From: Cerrena zonata
Lineage: Eukaryota > Basidiomycota > Agaricomycetes > Polyporales > Cerrenaceae
NCBI GenBank assembly: GCA_038087015.1
Contig: JASBNA010000005.1
Coordinates: forward strand, 434,001-498,000
Reading direction: 5' to 3'
Length of the DNA: 64,000 bases
Shown in pieces: positions 9,701 through 18,412 of the stretch. The number at the start of each line of letters is the position of its first letter. Within the stretch, counting starts at the first letter, position 1. The notes beneath the pieces were generated by a model that was not told the origin of the DNA, did not search any database, and saw nothing but the letters and a program-made list of their open reading frames with translations. The position numbers and the translations under genes were made by a program.

Positions 9701-11699
9701 CGGCGGCGTCGATGACAAGGCGAAGCTGAACACCTTCATACAAACTTGGGATATCAACCTCCACTCACAGCGAGCACTACCAAGAGAACTCAGGCAAATG
9801 CTCACCACTGGAAGAAAATACGGAATAAGGCTGGATGCAATAAAGCTCCCAACACCGCTCAAACGGAAGCTACCCATCTGGTTTCACATCGGAGCCGAAC
9901 AAAAACTCCACAACCTCACAAAGGGAAAGCAGAGCCACTGTTTACGACAGAACCACAATGTAGTATCCGTAGAAGACGCGATGAAGGTCGCTCAGAGGAA
10001 TAAGACATCGCAGATGGATATACTAGGAAATCCGAGAGGCCACCTCCCCAGGAAGAACTGTGCGTGCAGACCATGCGTCGACGATAGAAGGAACGGATGC
10101 GAGGACCCCAGCAAATGCTGCAGGAACGCAGAAAAACTCGTAGCCCTACTATTCCCGAAATACGCCCCGGACTCGACACCCCAGGTTGACGGCCTATCCT
10201 TAACACCCAACCGTAAGGAAAGAAACGTCCAGGCCCTACTGAATGATGAAAGGATCGTGTTCGACCCCTCGATAACGGACCCAGAGGACGTCTCGCAAAC
10301 CATACGAGTATTCACAACGGAAAGAGACGCAGTAACGAGCCGTCTCCCATCCCTAAGACCAAGGAATATAAGGGAAACGATCGAAGAGCAAACCGTGTAC
10401 ACAGACAGTGCCAGCCTGAAAAACGGCGACGAAGACAGCAGAGTCGGAAGCGGTGTATGGTTCGGTGCGGATGACCCCCGGAACTCCAGTGTCAGGATCG
10501 GACAGAAAGGAGCAACAAACCAGACGGGGGAACTAATGGCAGTCCTGATTGCCCTCCAGAAAGTTCGCCCAGACATCACCCTACACATCAAAAGTGACTC
10601 TAAGTATGTCATCAACGGCTTAACGAAGCACCTACCGAAATGGGAGGACAACGGATGGATCGATGTCCTCAACACAGACATTTTCCAAGCAATAGTCACT
10701 CACTTAAGACAACGATCAGCACCCACAACATTCCAATGGGTCAAAGGACACGCTGACATCTTCGGGAATGAGATGGCCGACAAACTGGCAGACGAGGGTG
10801 CGAGGAAAGACGAGTGCGACATGATACACATGCCGACACACCCAGGTTTCCTCCTGAGCGGCGCCAAGCTAGCCACCCTCACGCAAGCACTGGCGTACAG
10901 AGGAATTAGACTACGAAGCCCACTGAAACCCAGGCAAAGGTCGTCGAGGATCCTACTCAATACCCAAAACGCGGTACAAAGGAACACAACCAGATTGCGG
11001 CCCCTAAACGCAATATGGAAATCAATCAGATCCAAAGACATAGCGAAGCCGATCCAAGACTTCCTATGGAAAGGGCTCCATGGTGCGCAGCGAGTAGGAA
11101 CCTACTGGAGCCACATCCCGGAATGTGAAAACAGAATACTCTGCCATGAGTGCGGCGAAGAAGACTCCTTGAAACACATCCTCTGCGAGTGCAATACGCC
11201 AGGACAGAAACTTGCATGGAAACTCGCAGAAACACTATGGAGAAGAAAGCATAATGTCTGGAAACAAATCTCTCTGGAGACAATCCTAAGTACAGGACTA
11301 ATGGGCTTTGGCGATGACCACCTCCCCAAAAAAGGTGGCCCCGACCGCCTGTACCGAATTCTAGTAACAGAGACCGCATACCTGATATGGAAAATCCGAT
11401 GCGAACGCGTCATCCAACGCGAGAACGATCCCTCACTTTACCACACCAATATCGAAATTGCAAACCGATGGATGGCAACTATGAACACTCGTCTAACCCT
11501 AGACATACAGATGTCCCGATATAGTCTGAGTAAGAGGGCGCTAAAGAAAGCAATAGTGAAATCCACCTGGCACAAGGTAATCGAAGATGAAGATTCTCTT
11601 CCGAGGGATTGGCTAAAAGCGAAGGAGGTTTTAGTGGGTAGTATCGATCAAGAAGTCCTGCTCGACATGGACATCGATGAGTCCCACACTACCGGTTGA
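6708..11699 (+). CDS. LINE ORF2: endonuclease, reverse transcriptase, RNase H
   Basis: A 1663-codon polyprotein that nicks the target, copies the LINE RNA and degrades it. Residues are counted from GTG 6708. AP-endonuclease: about 28-270, with SLNMKG, QETH at 67-70, GDFNAV, SRIDRIY and TDHRMV. Reverse transcriptase: about 520-860, with NYRPITLLNTDYKL, QAGFVPGRQ, LDQEKAYDKV, GVRQGCPLS and FADD at about 774-777. RNase H: about 1225-1370, with TDS, GELMAV, SDSKYV and GHADIFGNEMAD (all catalytic Asp/Glu present). Near the C-terminus is a CHEC...H..C Cys-His cluster (about 1479-1495). No frameshift or stop is visible. The first in-frame ATG lies inside the endonuclease fold (LNMKG), so the true start must be upstream or non-AUG. 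Confidence 0.93.
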   Translation: MLEDPPAENDNAKEGKAKRKKRTRASLTLASLNMKGRGSTSPLHPNNKWNSLHQFIKERRIAILAIQETHLDDAHTERLAELYGRRLAIYASHSENATTKQGVAIVINRDLVNVTDAVATEIIPGRAILIELPWHEDTKLRILNVYGPNETAENADFWKSIEDYWRSKDLPHPDAVLGDFNAVEDPIDRHPQRRDNLQATASLQRLMKYMRLRDGWRENNPKDLSFTFPVQHRASKSRIDRIYVSQKILKMAEDWAIEISQVNTDHRMVTTQITNIKAPFMGPGRWSMPADLLSDKDFMTKIELRTIQLKKEVRDSLDVRTAASNPQVHFHRYKGEIVDLAREHLKTKVPKVKRALEKLAKDLEEIKMKPETSSTESLQTTMHLIEEKITQLQLMSNQSRRLATTARYRLEGETVSKYWTSINKGRSPRDLVYSLRKPNVDPPAYERRSDNMANLARDYHEKLQAHDPPRGTMRREQSIDTVCNAIEAKYGDCEANSLADPVNEKETLLALRASENGKATGVNGIPYEFWKALSTIYEREHEFDKEPLSPAEREASDEGDIIWTLTKVYRDVETFGIAPSTKFALGWMCPIYKRAGDRRVIGNYRPITLLNTDYKLFTKVLAMKLAQVAPSLINEDQAGFVPGRQIFNQIRQAQLVIDYSEAEEVNGVILALDQEKAYDKVMHDYLWKVMEAAHIPDRFTRTVKNLYAEAHTVVMINGERSKPFRVTRGVRQGCPLSCLIFDLAIEPLACMLRQSSLQGIDIPGLSKRIVASLFADDTTVYMSENDSMDVLNKVLDTWTEASGGKFNPAKMKVIPIGNNIYREKVRQWRAPNQTSALFPPSVEVLEEGCTIRVLGAWIGNHPDPAVSWQSVIAKMSNALEQWSKCHPSLNGRRLIVQMVIGGMSQFLAKAQGMPPDVENQIIDMIRDFIWDGAKKPTVNLETLYLPQELGGIKLLDIRARNQAIHLTWMKDYLNLTEERPNWAFIADALIALAIRRKDGGVDDKAKLNTFIQTWDINLHSQRALPRELRQMLTTGRKYGIRLDAIKLPTPLKRKLPIWFHIGAEQKLHNLTKGKQSHCLRQNHNVVSVEDAMKVAQRNKTSQMDILGNPRGHLPRKNCACRPCVDDRRNGCEDPSKCCRNAEKLVALLFPKYAPDSTPQVDGLSLTPNRKERNVQALLNDERIVFDPSITDPEDVSQTIRVFTTERDAVTSRLPSLRPRNIRETIEEQTVYTDSASLKNGDEDSRVGSGVWFGADDPRNSSVRIGQKGATNQTGELMAVLIALQKVRPDITLHIKSDSKYVINGLTKHLPKWEDNGWIDVLNTDIFQAIVTHLRQRSAPTTFQWVKGHADIFGNEMADKLADEGARKDECDMIHMPTHPGFLLSGAKLATLTQALAYRGIRLRSPLKPRQRSSRILLNTQNAVQRNTTRLRPLNAIWKSIRSKDIAKPIQDFLWKGLHGAQRVGTYWSHIPECENRILCHECGEEDSLKHILCECNTPGQKLAWKLAETLWRRKHNVWKQISLETILSTGLMGFGDDHLPKKGGPDRLYRILVTETAYLIWKIRCERVIQRENDPSLYHTNIEIANRWMATMNTRLTLDIQMSRYSLSKRALKKAIVKSTWHKVIEDEDSLPRDWLKAKEVLVGSIDQEVLLDMDIDESHTTG

Positions 11700-11998
11700 C
11701 CGGTGTGCGCAAAACGCATTTCCCCCATGTGGCTTAGCCAATCCACCCCCCCCTTTTTTCTCCCTGTACCTTAAAGCCTTTTAATTTTCCTCCCCGGGAC
11801 ACGCACTGCTTGTCTCCGGCCCTTCCGTGTTACACTGTCCTGTCCATCCTGTTACGGCCCTGTCTCTTTCTGTTCGTCCCTGTTCTGCCGGAGGGCTCCG
11901 TCCTCCAACCCCAGCGGGTTCTCGGAGCTAGGTGAGTCTAGCTGCTGAGAACCAAGGTCTTTTGACCATGCTCCACAAAAAAAAAAAAAAAAAAAAAA
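11700..11998 (+). other. LINE 3' UTR and poly(A) tail
   Basis: Pyrimidine-rich, non-coding 3' region. It contains an imperfect hairpin around 11911-11965 (GGTTCTCGGAGCTAG... / CTAGCTGCTGAGAACC) and ends in 22 A residues at 11977-11998. Poly(A) directly against the target-site duplication is the hallmark of target-primed reverse transcription. Confidence 0.85.
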
Positions 11999-12012
11999 CA
12001 ATAAGCCTTTAC
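11998..12012. repeat. LINE target-site duplication, right copy
   Basis: acaataagcctttac, 15 of 15 identical to 710-724. Its last three bases coincide with the TA duplication and first base of the adjacent MITE. Confidence 0.93.
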
Positions 12013-12319
12013 AGCCGTTTGCAGAATCCTAGCTCGCCCCCAAAATAAACGAGTTGGAGCTGTGGTGCCAAATTACCACTTTAGGACACCCACGTATTTT
12101 GTGTTGCGCTCTTGAAAGCCTCGATACCTCGTCTAAGCTGCTGGAATAAGCTGGCTCGACCTTGCAGATAACTAAATACTCGTTTGCTGCTGAAAGCACG
12201 AGTGAAAGAGGACTCTTACTCCTGGTTCCTGCGCAAAGGCTCTTCGGCAAGTGGGGTCATGATCAACATTATATAAGCGTGATTTCTGGCAGGGCGAGCT
12301 AGGATTCTGCAAACGGCTG
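12012..12319. mobile_element. 308-bp MITE with TA target duplication
   Basis: Terminal inverted repeats of about 28 bp, CAGCCGTTTGCAGAATCC... at the left and the exact complement at the right end (12292-12319), flanked by TA on both sides (12010-12011, 12320-12321). TA duplication suggests mobilisation by a Tc1/mariner-type transposase. No coding capacity. The LINE inserted exactly at its left edge. Confidence 0.85.
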
Positions 12320-12321
12320 TA

Positions 12322-12838
12322 ATGCTCACAGAGGATGTTTTCGTGCTATTTCTGTTCTCAGCTTAAGTATTGTACTAGTACCGGCGTCCAAGATCAAGAT
12401 TCAAGGACGAGAGATCATTCGTTTCAGACCAGAGAAGCGAGAATTCTTTCTCGCAAGCTTGAAGCTTTCTAACAAGCATGAAATGGAGATCACTTAACAT
12501 CTGAAGGACCCAATATTTTAGTTCTCAATAGTAGTAAGTATTTACAATTGCAACGTGAGTGGCGCTTGGCAACTGATCGGCGGTACCAAATTCAGATCAA
12601 ACTTGAGATCTTGCCAGTGAGAGAGTCCGAAGACCCTGCACCTTGTTGTGATTATCAGAATCTTCTAAAACTCGCATTAGAATGACATGCACGAGCCGCA
12701 TGGGCTGAAGTACCCTGACAACACATGGGGTACCAACAAGACGGCTTCATAAACCTCACCTGAGATGTACTATGACTCACTAACAGCCCCATTCACCCCG
12801 TTCTGCCAGTGTCCAAAGCTGCGAACCACAGCTATACG
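12322..12838. other. Upstream region of partner gene A
   Basis: Non-coding. Around 12698-12720 is a diverged version of the partner-family upstream element (GCATGGGCTGAAGTACCCTGA), and around 12743 a CTTCATAAACC box at the place where paralogues have TACATAAAGTCA. This was the partner-proximal half of the divergent promoter before the LINE and MITE separated it from the kinase at 1-454. Confidence 0.45.
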
Positions 12839-14028
12839 ATGTACTCTGCTTTTGACATAGCTGGGCTTATCCTTGGGATAGCAGGGCTCTCTGGAACAGT
12901 GATGCTCATCCGCTATCTTCTTCCAAAACACCGTATTGCGTCTTCCGAGCGAGTTTACGCGTCAGCCTACACATTATACCAATGCAGCGTATCGGAGGGT
13001 CTTCTACTACCCGAGGAAAAGACGAAGTTACGAGAGAGGCTCAGACGGTAAAGGAATTGCTGTTAAAGAGTACCAAACACTGACTTTCTGTTTATCAGTG
13101 TTCGTACAGACCTCAACAACTTAAAAAATGATGTGACGTGTCTCAACGGCACATGCTATCAGAAGATTATAGGACTCTCTGAGATTTATAGAGGTTTGGG
13201 TGCTATTGATCACACACTTCAATCGATTTGCACCCAGCTTGCTGTGAGGCGCCTCATATGTTGATTTCGATTCTCATTTGACGTCGTTTGAGGACAGTCT
13301 ACCAGCCGTGAAGGCAGAGAAAGGCTAGCGAAGGACGGTATTCCATATGAACCTTGTATGTTTCCACTGGCCGCTACTGTCTCCCACTATCTTGAATCGT
13401 TCAAGGCAAGTGACGCATCAGACGTCGCTCAACTGTTTCCCTCGCAAGGTGTGTGTCAGCATCCGTGATCTCTAATTGTGACGGCCTTGCTGAGATTTTT
13501 TGATCATGTCTAGATGACCTTTCGAGTTGCTCTTCTTCTGACATCACCGTGGATACCGAATCAACTCCTCATGCTGAGACTAACGAACCGCAACCATCTG
13601 TTTGTTCGCATCCAACAAGAGCTCCTCAGCATCGTGATTCCTTCTCTTCCACAACTGCAACAGTGGTAGAAGAGAAATCTTTGTACGATCTTGATCCAGA
13701 TGCTACAGGTATCTCTTCCGACACTAAACCGGTCAATGACGAGCCGGATTTATCGCTTTTGTTACGCTTGCTTCCGACATCGTTTCAGAAGGGAGTGGAC
13801 CCGAGTATTGCGTTGAGCAGCTACTGCACGGATCTGTAATGGCGAATCAGATTGCTTCAAACGGTGTTAATGCCCCCACAGACCTCAGAATCTCCTACAG
13901 CTGATGGCTCAGATTATTCAGCTGATTTGGAAAAGTGTAAAGAGGACCTTATGGCGGTGATGGGACGTTTGTCGAAGGTTTCTGATATCTGGACCCGTCG
14001 TGAGACAGGTCCCGTGTTGCCCATCTGA
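12839..14028 (+). pseudogene. Kinase-partner membrane protein A, nonsense-mutated
   Basis: Member of the four-exon partner family: exons 12839-13047, 13099-13243, 13298-13448, 13514-14028 (340 codons if read through). Exon 1 has the hydrophobic helix (FDIAGLILGIAGLSG) and the YLLPKHRIAS motif. Exon 4 has APQHRDS and the family C-terminus ending TGPVLPI. A CAA-to-TAA change at 13837-13839 (other copies have Gln in DLQWR) removes the last 63 codons, including the conserved C-terminal helix. The frame beyond the stop is still open, so the mutation is recent or the truncated protein of about 276 aa is tolerated. The LINE sits between this gene and its kinase. Confidence 0.8.
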
Positions 14029-15458
14029 GCTATGTTTCCGTGCCAAAGTCAATAAAGGTTCTATTGTTGTACCATCCTATGCTTCTATTACTTGCATCTG
14101 GTATTGTTTTCCTCTTTTCCTGTTCTCTCGGTTCGCCATAAGGCCACTTCCTTGCTTTCCTATCAGCTTTCTTGCCATCCAGGCTGTACATTTTATTTTT
14201 GCTTTGTCCGTCGCCATCGCTCTGTCCTTTGTACTCATATATAGCCGCAATATCATTGTTACCTGTACCGGGTCAATTTGTTTTCCTTCGTTGGTTGTAG
14301 TCTTCAGAAGCGCCAGGACTCAACGCTTGGAGACATCTATCAGATGCCAGATTGGTTTTGTGTCCCTCCCCAGAAGTTCACCGTGGATAGAACGGAGAAT
14401 GGAGAGCGTTGTCCACGGGAGGATAATTATTGCGATGGCGATGTCAAAACGTGTTGTATGTAGCAATTGCGAAGATGCCTCATGGTATTCATAGGTTCTT
14501 AGAACACCTCATTGTGCTTCGTATCTTTCCAAGGAAGGTAAGTGACAGCGCCCAAAGAACCCCTTCTCTTGAACTCTATCGCGATCGGTCGAGCGCGTTC
14601 TCGTGTGAGGATATCCTGATATCGATTATTTTGAGGATAGGACTCAATTTTGAAATCCAGCCAAGGAACTCACTGTATCACTCTATCTGTGTACGATACA
14701 GAATGTGGCATACTATGATGTGATCCATTTAGCGGAAGTGAGGACTTGGATTGATAATCGCTGACACAACATCAATCACCACCGCCGGATCCTGGTCCAT
14801 ACTCTCAGTGCACTCGCCGTTGCGGATATATCTGCGGACGAGAGACAGGTGCCATATTACAGACACCCGAGACACGAGCCAAGTACACCGATCACACCTC
14901 CGCAAATGTGTAAGGCAACATGGCCTAAAAAGCATGCTAAATCATGCTGATGCAAGTGCGTCTGGTGTTGCCGAAAGGAATGTAAGATGAACGAACAGCC
15001 ATCTGGAGACATGACCGGCACGGCGGTATTATTTCAAGGGAGAACACGATGTCAGGTTTAGAATAGGCGACACCACTTCAACGGCGCGGTACGAACCTAG
15101 CGTCACTTGTCACATTGGAATGTTCTATAGCGAAGTCCCGCAAAAAATTCGGTATAAATGGTTTGAACGAATAGATAGAGCAAAACACTTGACAATTCCT
15201 TCCTACAACAAACAAGTCAAAGCGTGTGAGAGCAAAGCGAAAGCGATATTGTGGGTATAAAATCTATAAGGATAATTTTAACACAGATAAAGACTAGGAA
15301 TACTTGTGACTTACAATATGCTACACAATCATACGTTTGATCTTGTATATCCCTTCCCGAGCGACTGCGACCGTGTCGTAGACCACTCGTTCAGGCACCG
15401 ACTCGTTACGCGAACGCAGCCGCCAGCGCAGAGTAGATTCGGATAGACCAGCTTGAAT
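13996..15458. repeat. 1463-bp tract identical to 30329-31791
   Basis: From the last codons of partner A through the intergenic region into exon 5 of kinase B, the sequence matches 30329-31791 without a difference that I could find by line-by-line reading. Just outside both ends the paralogous sequences differ at several percent of positions. The block is best explained by recent gene conversion or unequal exchange. Confidence 0.88.
14029..15320. other. Intergenic region between partner A and kinase B (tail to tail)
   Basis: No complete gene. Left part: degenerate sequence found after every partner gene. It includes a stretch translating to AMAMSKRV and then FPRKVSDSAQ in different frames, and matches a 79-aa ORF at 39791. 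Right part (15203-15314): a likely 3'-UTR intron of kinase B, donor GTAAGT 7 nt after the stop codon, acceptor TTGTAG. Several small ORFs here look like remnants. Confidence 0.5.
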
Positions 15459-16654
15459 CTCGCGGAACATGTCGAAAGCAGCTTGAGCTGTTGGGCGTCT
15501 GAGGGGATCTTCGTGGGTCATGGAGCTAACCAAAGGCGAAAGAAATTCGAGTCCATAGTATTTCTAAGGGGACCTTTAGCGCAGTGAAAGAAAGCAGAAG
15601 ACAAGGGAAAGTACATACTTGAACGAATTCTTTGCGATACAGATTACCAAGAATGAATATATCTAGGGGAAATGGGTTGTATGGTTGGCGGTCGTCAAGT
15701 TCTGGAGGCTCCTTATCCCTCCCTTTGGTTCCAATCGCTAGAGGCACAACCCCAGGGTCGAAACAGGAGGAGAGGCCGAAGTCGATGAAATAATATTTAA
15801 CTGGATGGTCCTGACGAGTAAGGTAAGGCGCGTCGTGAACACCATCCTCAAGATAATCGAGCTGGACCGGATGGTGTCCTTTAGGAAACAAGGGTTCTCC
15901 GTCCATCATAATATTGGCAGCGGCACAGTCACTACATTGTGTCAACTCGAAAGTTGCGAATCAAGTCAAACGAACCTACCGATGTGCAACTCCTTGACGA
16001 TGTATGAAACACAAGCCCTAAGAGCTTAAAGGTTCAGTTGTAAGTTTCCCTCAGACAGATAAACAACTCACCTCCAGCGTTTGAGAAATAAAATCCACTA
16101 CCTCTCCGATCGTTCGTAATTCTGGGTCGTCGAAGGGTCGCAAATACTTCATAACCAGGATTGCTTTGGAGCGATCATGCGCATCCTCTATAGCTTCAAA
16201 AATGGGTACGCAATGGTTGGTCGGATCTTTCAGTACACTGTCTCTTGACAAAAGTCGAGCGATTGGGATTTCGTTGTCAGAACGAGAGACACTCTTGAGC
16301 ATCACCCGAGTGCCATCCGACAGACGAGTCGCATCTATCACCTTGGATATCTGGGTGTAACTTCTTAGCATAATGGGGAGAATGGTCATAAGCAGCACGT
16401 CGTACCATAGAACAGATTGAATCCTCACAAAATGTTGGGTCACGATTCGTCCCCAGCCACGAAGGGCGCCATCCGGGCTGAAAACGCGGTCGTAAAAGAT
16501 AACCCTTGGTTTTAAGATAATCATATCGTTCTCGCCAGAATACCTCATGTGAAAGTAGATTCCAGCGACCTTCTTCTGTTTGTTTCCTGTATCTTTCTAC
16601 TTGGTCGGGGGAACACAACGCATAGGACGGAAGATGAGACTCGTCGACACTCAT
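15321..16654 (-). CDS. AgaK1-like protein kinase B
   Basis: Predicted Ser/Thr-type protein kinase of 373 aa, cytosolic as far as visible. Exons: 16406-16654, 16072-16350, 15980-16017, 15619-15931, 15321-15563. Residues 1-83 form a family-specific N-terminus (FWRERY, GWRPSWLGTN). K102 in VMLK matches the ATP-binding Lys; no glycine-rich loop is recognisable. VAHRD with D190, N195 and DFG 239-241 form the catalytic core; PPE 264-266 replaces APE, and LDIFILGNLY is subdomain IX. The tail LRWRLRSRNESVPERVVYDTV is unique to the family. The 38-nt exon 3 ends within the Arg codon of HRD. The pattern fits the Agaricomycete AgaK1/FunK1-like kinase expansions. The partner gene starts 574 bp away on the other strand. 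Confidence 0.9.
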
Positions 16655-16780
16655 TCTGTCCTAGAAGATATGATATGATGTTTGCGTCAATACAGTTCAT
16701 AGAGAGCAGACATGTAGGAGTTAAACATGCAAGTGTCAGTCCGTGCTAGGGTTCGTGAAATGAGTACTACCGCCCTATTA

Positions 16781-16790
16781 CCAAATATGG
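16781..16790. promoter_or_regulatory. CArG-like box upstream of kinase B
   Basis: CCAAATATGG, a perfect CC(A/T)6GG, 127 bp from the kinase ATG. Position and sequence are shared with the kinases at 1-454, C, F, G and J. Confidence 0.42.
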
Positions 16791-17102
16791 CACTTTGCGC
16801 CGTGTGGACAATTTGAAGATGCGTATGAGTCAATATTATTTGAACAGGGTCTCCTTACAGAGACAACGGTAACATAGTAAGTGCACACTGACTTCTAACC
16901 TTGAACATATCCTCAGCTTCAAAAAGAATGTCATTCTACCTCGCAGTCACAGCCTTCTCAGGACTCATGGACCGCCACCACCAGCCCACGCTAGATCTTC
17001 AAGTTGCCAGAATCAAGATCCCAGTGGGCATGACGAGAGTAGGACAATAATCAGAATTTCTCAAATTTCTCGCTGGAAGGGCACGCGCAAACAGCGTGGC
17101 CC

Positions 17103-17114
17103 GATGGACCCTGA
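17103..17114 (+). promoter_or_regulatory. Conserved GATGGACCCTGA element upstream of partner B
   Basis: Lies in a longer conserved block (CAGCGTGGCCCGATGGACC) 115-126 bp before the partner ATG. The same block occurs before partners E (29030), F (33429) and G (38100). Role unknown; conservation within rapidly diverging intergenic DNA suggests a transcription-factor site. Confidence 0.4.
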
Positions 17115-17142
17115 TCGTGTACATGGGAGAAATCAAGCTGGC

Positions 17143-17155
17143 TACATAAAGTCAC
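17143..17155 (+). promoter_or_regulatory. TATA-like box of partner B
   Basis: TACATAAAGTCAC, about 75-86 bp before the ATG. Near-identical sequences lie 77-91 bp before partners E, F and G, consistent with a core promoter element. Confidence 0.4.
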
Positions 17156-17228
17156 CTTGCAAGATGTATCGCTTTAGCCTGACCCACGCTTTCATTGCCT
17201 CGTCCCTATCTCCCATTGTCTCTGTAAA

Positions 17229-18412
17229 ATGTACTCTGCGTTGGATATCACTGGGCTTGTCCTAGGCATACTCGGTCTTTCTGGGACAGTTATGCTAGTC
17301 CGCTATTTGCTCCCCAAACACCGAATTGCATCCTTAGAACGGGCTCATGCTACAGCATATTGCTTGTATCAATGTAGCGTCTCCGAAGGCCTTCTGTTGC
17401 CTGATGAACAAAAATTGCTGCGAGAAACGCTGCTGAAGTAAATATTGCCAGTTTTGAGATTCAAAGTCACCTAACCTCTTCTTCTATCAGAACACGGATG
17501 GATCTGAACGAGGTGAAAAACGATGTCACCTGCCTTGGTGGTACATGGGGCAAGATCTTCTCGACCCTGAGGAACATATATCGCAGCCTGAGCAAGATTA
17601 ACACCTCGATCCATTCGATTTGCGTACAGGTTGCTGTAAGACGCCACGTCCACTTTAATCTACATATCGAGTTATTTTCTGACGCCGCGCCCGGATAGTC
17701 GTCTAGCGAAAAAGGCAAGGAGAGACTGGAGAAGAATGGGATTCCTTACAAACCTTGCATGTTCCCGCTGGCCACCACTGTCTTTATGGAATCCTTCAAA
17801 ATGGGAGATCATGGTGATACAATAAGCATACATCAACTGTTTCCCTCGCAACAAGGTATGATGGGTATTATGTTATTTTACAATGACACAGCTTAACCGT
17901 CCGTAGATCTGCCTCACATCTTATCCACCAATATCCCTAACGACATCGAATCTGTCCCTTGCTCTGAAAATATCAGATTCGGTTCGCCTTCTCCTCGACA
18001 CGCTCCCCAGCATCGCGACTCTGTCTCCTCTATAGCCACGACAGTGGTAGAGGAATCGTCCTCCTGCGATAGTCATCCAGCTATTGCCGCAGGCACCTCT
18101 ACAAAACATTGCGATACTGAACCGGAGAAGAACGAGGTGAATGCGTCACCGTCACTAGGTTTTCTTCTAGCGGCGTTACAGAAGGGAGTTGACTCGAGCA
18201 ATGCAGTCAGCAACTGCTGCACAGACTTACAATGGCGAGTCAATTTACTCCAAGCGGTGTCAAATTCTCTACATAGTTCGGAGTCGCAGGGCTCAGACTA
18301 CTCGGCCGACTTGGAACAGTGCAAAGAGGACCTTTCGGCAGTAGTGAGACGTCTGTCGAAGGTTTCGGATATCTGGGCTCGTCGCGAGACAGGTCCCATG
18401 TTACCGATTTGA
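17229..18412 (+). CDS. Kinase-partner membrane protein B
   Basis: Predicted 338-aa protein of unknown family; exons 17229-17437, 17491-17635, 17699-17855, 17907-18412. Residues 5-27 form one hydrophobic, Gly-rich helix (LDITGLVLGILGLSG), followed by a basic YLLPKHRIAS and two amphipathic helical segments (exons 1-2, with CLGGTWGKIF). Exon 3 has GIPYKPCMFPLATT. Exon 4 is Ser/Thr-rich with APQHRDSVSS and an acidic follow-up (TTVVEESS), then a helical C-terminus (DLEQCKEDLSAVVRRLSKVSDIW) ending TGPMLPI. Topology suggests an N-terminal membrane anchor with a cytosolic tail. It is head to head with kinase B, so the two may be co-regulated and act together. Confidence 0.82.

Larger units (their letters stand above)
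725..11998 (+). mobile_element. Full-length LINE retrotransposon (Tad-like, EN-RT-RNase H)
   Basis: An 11,274-bp element bounded by a perfect 15-bp target-site duplication and ending in 22 A residues (11977-11998). In order it holds a long 5' leader, an unrecognised ORF (1791-2642), a gag-like ORF1 with a CCHC zinc knuckle (2833-5280), a nested MITE, and a 5-kb ORF2 with AP endonuclease, reverse transcriptase, RNase H and a C-terminal Cys-His motif. Endonuclease plus RNase H in one ORF2 fits the Tad1 clade of fungal LINEs. Without the MITE it is about 10.56 kb, long for a LINE. ORF2 is open throughout, so the insertion looks young, but ORF1 carries a TGA and the MITE. It sits in what was the shared upstream region of the kinase at 1-454 and the partner gene at 12839. 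Confidence 0.95.

Noticed and set aside
9992..10699. 235-codon minus-strand ORF
   Set aside because: Antisense shadow of the RNase H part of LINE ORF2.
12012..12319. PIF/Harbinger classification of the 308-bp MITE
   Set aside because: Flanks read TTA at the left but TAA at the right, which is not a direct 3-bp repeat. Only TA is duplicated.
14000..14494. 164-codon plus-strand ORF, also at 30333-30827
   Set aside because: It starts inside the last codons of the partner gene in another frame and is repeated only because the two regions are identical DNA. Hydrophobic composition comes from T-rich 3' flank.
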